Assembly (NCBI GenBank): GCA_046726275.1
Contig: JBKPAF010000024.1
Coordinates: forward strand, 1-32,924
Length of the DNA: 32,924 bases
DNA from: DASXTW01 sp046726275
GTDB lineage: Bacteria; Actinomycetota; UBA4738
Reading direction: 5' to 3'
The notes below the pieces were generated by a model. The model saw only the letters and a program-made list of their open reading frames with translations, was not told the origin of the DNA and ran no database searches. A program made the position numbers and the translations under genes. Positions 28,499 to 32,924 of the stretch are shown here, in pieces (positions within the stretch are counted from its first letter, which is position 1; each line of letters starts with the position of its first letter).

Positions 28499-29467
28499 TC
28501 AGAGCCAGCCCCGCTTCTTGAAGGCCCGATACAGGAGCAGCCCGGAGAGAACCATCAGGCCGAGCGCGAAGGCATACCCGTAGTACCACTCGAGCTCCGG
28601 CATGTTTCGGAAGTTCATCCCGTAGATCCCGGCGATCAGCGTCGGGACCAGGATGATCGCGGCCCACGAGGTCAACTTCTTCATCACCTCGTTCAGCCGG
28701 TTGCTGATCACGGCGAGGGATGCTTCCAGCACCGAGGTCAGGATGTCCCTCAAGCTGTCCGCGAAGTCGGTGGCCCTCAGGACGTGGTCGTACACGTCCC
28801 GGTAGTAGGGCTCGAGAGGCGGAGTGACCACCCCCACGGTGCGCCGCTGCATCACGTCCAGGACCTCGCGTACGGGGGCGGTCATCCGCCTGAATCGAAC
28901 GAGGTCCTTCCTCAGGTCGAAGAACTCACTCTGGAGGCCGGTTCGGTGCTCCTCGCCGAATACTGCGTCCTCCAGTACCTCAGAGCGACTCTCATAGTGG
29001 TCGAGTGCGTCGAAGTAACCATCGACGATCTCGTCCAGAAGGACGTACAGGAGGTAGCCCCCGCCCTCGGCGGCGAGCTGGGAGTTTGCATCCCATCGCT
29101 TCACGACCGGACCGAGGTCGTACGGCAAGGACTTCCTCACCGTCACCAGATAGTTGTGGCCCACGAAGATGGCCATTTCGTGCTCTGAGAGGGTGTCACC
29201 TTGGATCGACATGCCGTAGACGATCACGAAGAAGTAGGACTCGTACTGCTCGATCTTCGGTCGCTGGTGAGGATGGAGGCTGTCCTCGATGGCCAACTCA
29301 TGGAACCCGAACTCCTCCGCAAGGACGGCGAGCTTCTCCTCGGTCGGGTCATCGATGTCGAGCCAGACCAGCGAATCGGGTCGCTTCAGCGCCTCGTTGA
29401 TCTGGACGGGGTCGAAGTCGACCTCCTCCAACCGGCCGTCGACGTACAGCCTGCACGCGATTCCCAT
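28499..29467 (-). CDS. corA: CorA-family magnesium/cobalt transporter
   Basis: A 322-residue protein. A long cytosolic N-terminal domain (RPDSLVWLDIDDPTEEKLAVLAEEF, HLH-like ALEDSLHPHQRPKIEQY) is followed by coiled helices and two C-terminal membrane segments. The selectivity signature GMN is at about 283-285 (IYGMNF) between TM1 (about 262-282) and TM2 (about 298-315), and the C-terminus is basic (RAFKKRGWL), normal for the pentameric CorA channel. ATG 29467 is 3 nt after the predicted +1 of a TACCCT -10 box. GTG codons in frame upstream exist but would run into the -10 box. galK follows 13 bp downstream. Confidence 0.95.
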   Translation of the reverse strand: MGIACRLYVDGRLEEVDFDPVQINEALKRPDSLVWLDIDDPTEEKLAVLAEEFGFHELAIEDSLHPHQRPKIEQYESYFFVIVYGMSIQGDTLSEHEMAIFVGHNYLVTVRKSLPYDLGPVVKRWDANSQLAAEGGGYLLYVLLDEIVDGYFDALDHYESRSEVLEDAVFGEEHRTGLQSEFFDLRKDLVRFRRMTAPVREVLDVMQRRTVGVVTPPLEPYYRDVYDHVLRATDFADSLRDILTSVLEASLAVISNRLNEVMKKLTSWAAIILVPTLIAGIYGMNFRNMPELEWYYGYAFALGLMVLSGLLLYRAFKKRGWL

Positions 29468-29476
29468 CTCCGGCGG

Positions 29477-29482
29477 AGGGTA
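29477..29482 (-). promoter_or_regulatory. -10 box of corA-galK (near-leaderless)
   Basis: TACCCT on the minus strand; predicted +1 about 29470, 3 nt before the ATG at 29467. Confidence 0.4.
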
Positions 29483-29491
29483 GCGCACATG

Positions 29492-29504
29492 CCCCGTGAC
29501 GGGG
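29492..29504 (-). terminator. Short GC-rich hairpin downstream of the thioredoxin-like lipoprotein gene
   Basis: CCCCG, loop TGA, CGGGG form a 5-bp stem about 17 bp after the lipoprotein gene's stop. It lies upstream of the corA promoter. There is no U-tract, so termination is possible but unproven. Confidence 0.3.
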
Positions 29505-29520
29505 TGAGCCCGAAGGACTC

Positions 29521-30468
29521 CTAAAGCAGGGCCTGCAGGGCGGCTTCGATCTGAGGGGCCGTGACCGGGCCCTCGAATCGATTCCGGATGACGCCGTCCC
29601 CGTCGATCACGATCGTCCAAGGCTCGGTGGTGAAACCCCAGGCCTTGAACGCGGGAGAGATGTCCTCCACGGTGGCCGGAGGCGGCTTCAGGTCGGGACC
29701 CGGCAGGAACTCCTCGACGTGGATGAAGTTCGCCTTGTCCTTGCCGACGACCTCGAAGGTCTTGAGCACCTCGTCCACCACCGGCCCACACAGCATGCTC
29801 TCGCACAGGAGTGGGGTGGCGAAAGTGACCACGGTGGGTTTGCCATTGGTCAGCGCCTTGTCCAAGGAGACGTAGTGAAGCGGATCCGGTGGGGTGCGGG
29901 TACAGATCTCTCGAGCCTCGGCGGTGGAGTCCGCGACCGGCGTCTGGACCGAGATCGCCTTCGTCCCGACCTCGGCGGGAACGGACCCGTCGGTTGCCAT
30001 TAGTCTCGCCGTGCCGGCCGCCGGCTTCCCTTCTGCTTCCGCCGTGACCGCGACGGTCCACGTCCCGGCTGACGGGATGTCGATGTCGGCGGCGTACGTG
30101 CCCGGCAGGGCCGAACGAGGGGAGGTGTCGTCGAACTCACTGGCGGGCGTGAACGGATACCAGGTGGCGTCGACCGGACCGGTCGGCTCGCTGGTGGTGT
30201 CCTTCGCCAACCAGATTTGCGGGGTGCCACTGGTGATGACGCCGCCCTGATCGGTGATCAGAGCGAAGCCGAAGTACGTCATTCCTGGCTTGACCGGAGA
30301 ACCCGAGGTCAGGACGGACAGGCGGACGGCGGCACTCGTGATCTTGGCAATGGAGTTGCCCCCGGATCCCGTCCCGGACCTGTCAGTGCCCCCTCCACCG
30401 CACGCGGCGGCCACCAACGAAAGGGTCAGGGTCGCCGCCGGGAGCGACCAGATACGTAGCGACGCCAT
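29521..30468 (-). CDS. Lipoprotein with C-terminal thioredoxin-like fold
   Basis: A 315-residue exported protein. The signal sequence ends in lipobox VAAAC (Cys23) followed by a Gly/Ser-rich linker. Residues about 40-165 are a beta-rich domain (PGTYAADIDIPSAGTWTVAVTAEAEG). Residues about 200-315 are thioredoxin-like: LTNGKPTVVTFATPLLCESMLCGPVVDEVLKTF, with two Cys five apart (C-x4-C), then EDISPAFKAWGFTTEPWTIVIDGDGVIRNRFEGPVT, where the cis-Pro is in EPWT. It may be an extracytoplasmic thiol-disulfide or SCO-like protein, with a spacing not of the usual CxxC. A TAGGCT -10 box puts +1 one base before the ATG at 30468. Confidence 0.75.
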   Translation of the reverse strand: MASLRIWSLPAATLTLSLVAAACGGGGTDRSGTGSGGNSIAKITSAAVRLSVLTSGSPVKPGMTYFGFALITDQGGVITSGTPQIWLAKDTTSEPTGPVDATWYPFTPASEFDDTSPRSALPGTYAADIDIPSAGTWTVAVTAEAEGKPAAGTARLMATDGSVPAEVGTKAISVQTPVADSTAEAREICTRTPPDPLHYVSLDKALTNGKPTVVTFATPLLCESMLCGPVVDEVLKTFEVVGKDKANFIHVEEFLPGPDLKPPPATVEDISPAFKAWGFTTEPWTIVIDGDGVIRNRFEGPVTAPQIEAALQALL

Positions 30469-30475
30469 CGTGACC

Positions 30476-30481
30476 AGCCTA
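30476..30481 (-). promoter_or_regulatory. -10 box of the thioredoxin-like lipoprotein gene (leaderless)
   Basis: TAGGCT on the minus strand; predicted +1 at 30469, one base before the ATG. Confidence 0.45.
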
Positions 30482-30523
30482 CCGACCGAACCTGAACAAC
30501 GTGTGCTCGAGTCGATCGAGGTC

Positions 30524-31771
30524 CTAGCCCCCCGACGGGAACGACACGAACTCGAAGTGCATGCCGTCGGGGAGCAGCCACCGGCCGCCCCAGGTGAAGC
30601 CCCACTTCCGGAAGACGGCGACGACGCGGGAGTCCAGATGTGGTGTCTGGCCGAACTGGTTCGTTGACGCGTTGACGTCGAAGGCCACTCCCCACGCGTG
30701 GTGGGAGATGCCGGCTTCGGGGTTTCGATTGAGGAAGCGCCCCGAGTAACACCCCGCGTAATCCTTCCGATCCAGGAACTTGGCGAGCCCCTCCCTCTCC
30801 ACCTCGGCGAGCGCGGCCCGGAGCTGGGGGATCAGAGCCCGGTTGCATCGGACCCGTCCGAGGATCGGAACCCTGGCCGTCACGATGTGGGTGCGAACCC
30901 ATGCCGGGTCCACATCGAGGAGACCGCCGGCGATCGGCTTCGCCGCGAACTCCCCGAACAACACCTTGAGCCGTACGGGGGGAAGCACGGCGTCCCCTTG
31001 GCGGAAGAAGGGGGTCTCCCCCGGGCCCCTCACCCTCAGCAGGACGCCAGGAGGAAGCGCGGCTCGGATCGCCCGGGTCAGCCGTTTGCGCGAGGCGCCT
31101 CGGGCCGGATCGATCAGCAGGTAACGGTCACGGGTGACCTTCAGCGATTGGGCGACCTGACGGGAGACGAGGATCTCGTGAGCCCCGATGGCGGCATCGG
31201 AGACCACACCAGCCACGCGAACGGTCCGCTTGCCGAAGATCAGCCGGCTTCCCGCTCCGAGGCCGCGAAGCTTCGCCGCGGTCGCCCCCAAGAGCGCCTC
31301 GCCTCTGAGGAGGGCGGGAAGGAACGCGCGGTCGGCCGGTGACAGGAAACGCGCGTACGCGCCGGGGTCGGCGCCGGCCACCTCCAATGGTATGGAACGG
31401 CCGGTCGGCGGATCGTCCACCCTCGTTCCGTCCGCGTCGGTCGACCCCCTGAGCCAGGCCGTCCCCGAGATGACGCTCACCACCCGATCGACCCGCCGCA
31501 TGTTGGCCACTGCTCTGCCGAGGCCGTCCGGGAGGCCGCCGGGCGTCCAGGCGAGCAACGTGTCCGGCGTCAGCTTCTGGACGGGCGGAGGCGTGAGCGA
31601 AGGGGAAGGGGACGGCTGGCTCACCTGCGGGGGAGGCTGGCCATGGGTCAGCACACCGATGACCCCGCCCCCAGCGAGGCCGACGACAAGGGCCACCCCC
31701 GCTACGGCCACCCGGCTGGGCCGGGGAGACACTGGCCCCGAGGGGACCCCGACACCGGCGTCTCGTCTCAT
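30524..31771 (-). CDS. M15-family (VanY-type) peptidase, membrane-anchored
   Basis: A 415-residue protein. One N-terminal membrane helix (VAVAGVALVVGLAGGGVIGVL) is followed by a Pro/Ser-rich linker and a middle domain (residues about 70-260) with unusual order (SPADRAFLPALLRGEALLG, RVAGVVSDAAIGAHEILVSRQVAQSL). The C-terminal zinc peptidase holds SHHAWGVAFDVN, with zinc ligands His358 and Asp365, and DGMHFEF with His405, the pattern of D-Ala-D-Ala carboxypeptidases or L,D/D,D-endopeptidases of family M15. It should trim peptidoglycan outside the cell. The ATG at 31771 overlaps the upstream stop as ATGA, linking it to the LolA/RseB-like gene. The middle domain has a faint MacB-periplasmic-like look, which I cannot confirm. 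Confidence 0.78.
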   Translation of the reverse strand: MRRDAGVGVPSGPVSPRPSRVAVAGVALVVGLAGGGVIGVLTHGQPPPQVSQPSPSPSLTPPPVQKLTPDTLLAWTPGGLPDGLGRAVANMRRVDRVVSVISGTAWLRGSTDADGTRVDDPPTGRSIPLEVAGADPGAYARFLSPADRAFLPALLRGEALLGATAAKLRGLGAGSRLIFGKRTVRVAGVVSDAAIGAHEILVSRQVAQSLKVTRDRYLLIDPARGASRKRLTRAIRAALPPGVLLRVRGPGETPFFRQGDAVLPPVRLKVLFGEFAAKPIAGGLLDVDPAWVRTHIVTARVPILGRVRCNRALIPQLRAALAEVEREGLAKFLDRKDYAGCYSGRFLNRNPEAGISHHAWGVAFDVNASTNQFGQTPHLDSRVVAVFRKWGFTWGGRWLLPDGMHFEFVSFPSGG

Positions 31772-32924
31772 GGCGAGCTGCCCGCGGTCGGAGCCCCCGT
31801 GGTTCTGCGAAGCGACTCGGCGACGTGGACGAGCGTCCCCAGATCGAGCTCCGGTGCCTGCACAGAGCGGTAGATCGAGCCCTCCACCCACTCGAGCAAA
31901 TGGTCCTGGGGTGACCATCTCCCAAGGCGGCCGCCGACCTTCACCACCTGCTGATCGGCGCCGTTGGGAGGTGGGAGCGACTGCCCGCGCGCCTGGAAGA
32001 GGTGGAGTCCGAAACCATCAAGCTCCGCCGCGCGCCGGCGGTACACCAGTGTGATCCCTGCGGTGGACCTGGTGCGGACGATCTCGGCCGCGGCCGCCCG
32101 GTACCCCGGGGGTAGATAGGAGGGGACGAGGACCGGGAAGGGAGTGCGGGCTGTCGCCTCATCCAGGGTCAGCCCGTCGACGACAGAGCCGCCCGGCCAC
32201 CTGTGCACCAGCCAGCTCGCCGGCGCCGGCATGCCTTTGAGCGCGAGCGAACCAGCGATCCTGATCAGCCCCGCCCGGGGGAGGTTCGTGGCCACGAGGA
32301 ACTCACCGTCGGCGGTGTGCAGCGCGATCCTCCTCGGGTCCGACTCGGTGGCCGGCTCGTAGTAGCCCGTACCGGCCCGGGGCAGTCGGACGCTTTCGGC
32401 GAAGGGACCCACGCCGAACAGGGCGCGCTGGTTCCAACCGACCACCCGGGTCACCGTGAACCAGGTCAACCCGCTGGTGAACGCCATCATGGTCTGACGG
32501 TAGGGCCGGAGGTCGGTGCGCGCGAACCGGCCATATCGCCACGGCCTGAGACCCTCCGTCACCCGTGGGGTCATGAACTCCGCGTCTCCCGGGGGGTAGG
32601 GGCCGCCGCGTGGCTCCGGGATAGCGGAGTCAACGAACCCCTCGTCCAGTCCCCCGCGCAGTGGCTGGATCTCGAACAGGTTCGCGGCAGGGAGGGGGCG
32701 AAGGGAGAAGGATCGAGCGAGCACGGTGAACACCGGGGTCTTCGACGACTCGGCGGGAAGCCCCATCTGGCTCGCCCATTCCGACCTCTCTGGCCCCGCC
32801 GCCGGAAACACCTCGTACTTCAGCGGGAACCACGTCTCCCGATCCAACCACAGCACCACCCGATCCTGCGGATAGAAGGGACGCCACGAGCCCAGGAACC
32901 GTAGGTACTGGAAGAGCGAAGACC
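31768..32924 (-). CDS. LolA/RseB-like secreted or membrane-linked protein with a DUF4367-like C-terminus (partial)
   Basis: The open frame runs through the right edge with no stop in the last 65 bp (...QYLRFLGSW, PFYPQDRVVLWLD), so the start lies outside the window. The first part has VVLWLDRETWFPLKYEVFPAAG, a strand pattern of LolA/RseB-type lipid- or peptide-binding folds. The last 120 residues (TPFPVLVPSYLPPGYRAAAAEIVRT, LVYRRR, GLHLFQARGQ, HLLEWVEGSIYRSV, LVHVAESLRR) fit DUF4367. RseB-like proteins often regulate an anti-sigma factor, so a sigma/anti-sigma pair may lie further right; inference. It overlaps the M15 gene by ATGA. Confidence 0.72.
   Translation of the reverse strand, partial: SSLFQYLRFLGSWRPFYPQDRVVLWLDRETWFPLKYEVFPAAGPERSEWASQMGLPAESSKTPVFTVLARSFSLRPLPAANLFEIQPLRGGLDEGFVDSAIPEPRGGPYPPGDAEFMTPRVTEGLRPWRYGRFARTDLRPYRQTMMAFTSGLTWFTVTRVVGWNQRALFGVGPFAESVRLPRAGTGYYEPATESDPRRIALHTADGEFLVATNLPRAGLIRIAGSLALKGMPAPASWLVHRWPGGSVVDGLTLDEATARTPFPVLVPSYLPPGYRAAAAEIVRTRSTAGITLVYRRRAAELDGFGLHLFQARGQSLPPPNGADQQVVKVGGRLGRWSPQDHLLEWVEGSIYRSVQAPELDLGTLVHVAESLRRTTGAPTAGSSP

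Noticed and set aside
28499..30061. 520-codon frame joining corA to an upstream extension
   Set aside because: The part upstream of 29467 is the out-of-frame shadow of the lipoprotein gene on the same strand; CorA starts at MGIACRLY.

Overview
The window is high-GC bacterial DNA with short intergenic gaps and many 4-bp gene overlaps. It looks like an actinobacterium, probably a deep-branching uncultured lineage. The pointers are a mycothiol-type DinB/MDMPI enzyme, an MptA/B-like polyprenyl-phosphate mannosyltransferase, the order galU-moeA-moaC, and many genes with a TANNNT -10 box placed so that the start codon lies at or within about 4 nt of the predicted transcription start. No ribosomal RNA or taxon-defining marker is present, so this placement is inference.

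Layout. 1-1551: the tail of an unknown gene, a complete IS481-type insertion sequence (69-1470) with repeated end motifs, and tRNA-Arg(CCT) directly against its right end. 1601-6243: a small conserved-looking protein, a secreted SMP-30-like propeller, YgfZ, a sulfotransferase, a secreted acidic-repeat protein and a lipoprotein. 6304-10628: a GT-C mannosyltransferase followed by the overlapping pair tldD-tldE. 10664-13672 (minus): an orphan CpaB-like SAF protein, an mtnP that seems to start at CTG, an FmdB-type zinc ribbon and a histidine-rich membrane protein. 13771-17931 (plus): galU-moeA-moaC, then a Gly/Asn/Tyr-rich membrane protein and a translin-family protein.

17870-19442: a three-gene minus-strand operon coupled by GTGA overlaps or a stop-codon-embedded SD (PspC+SHOCT, SHOCT, MDMPI), then tRNA-Ala(CGC). 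19543-23770: a conserved-looking hypothetical, a secreted LVIVD/choice-of-anchor-B protein, LtrA, a methyltransferase and a DUF1801/YdhG-like protein. 23824-24115: a GNAT acetyltransferase pseudogene carrying an internal deletion and a frameshift. 24299-32924: a membrane sulfatase-like protein, CopD, a double zinc ribbon, galK, corA, a thioredoxin-like lipoprotein, an M15 (VanY-type) peptidase and a LolA/RseB-like protein running off the right edge.

Most genes are housekeeping or envelope genes. The clear cooperating groups are tldD/tldE (protease heterodimer), moeA/moaC (molybdenum cofactor), the PspC/SHOCT/MDMPI operon, corA-galK (13 bp apart) and the RseB-like/M15 pair (ATGA overlap). I see no CRISPR array, phage or obvious defence island. 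The most distinctive signals are the recurrent leaderless promoter architecture, the subterminal repeat arrays of the insertion sequence, the CTG start of mtnP, and a 17-codon ORF that exactly bridges moeA and moaC.
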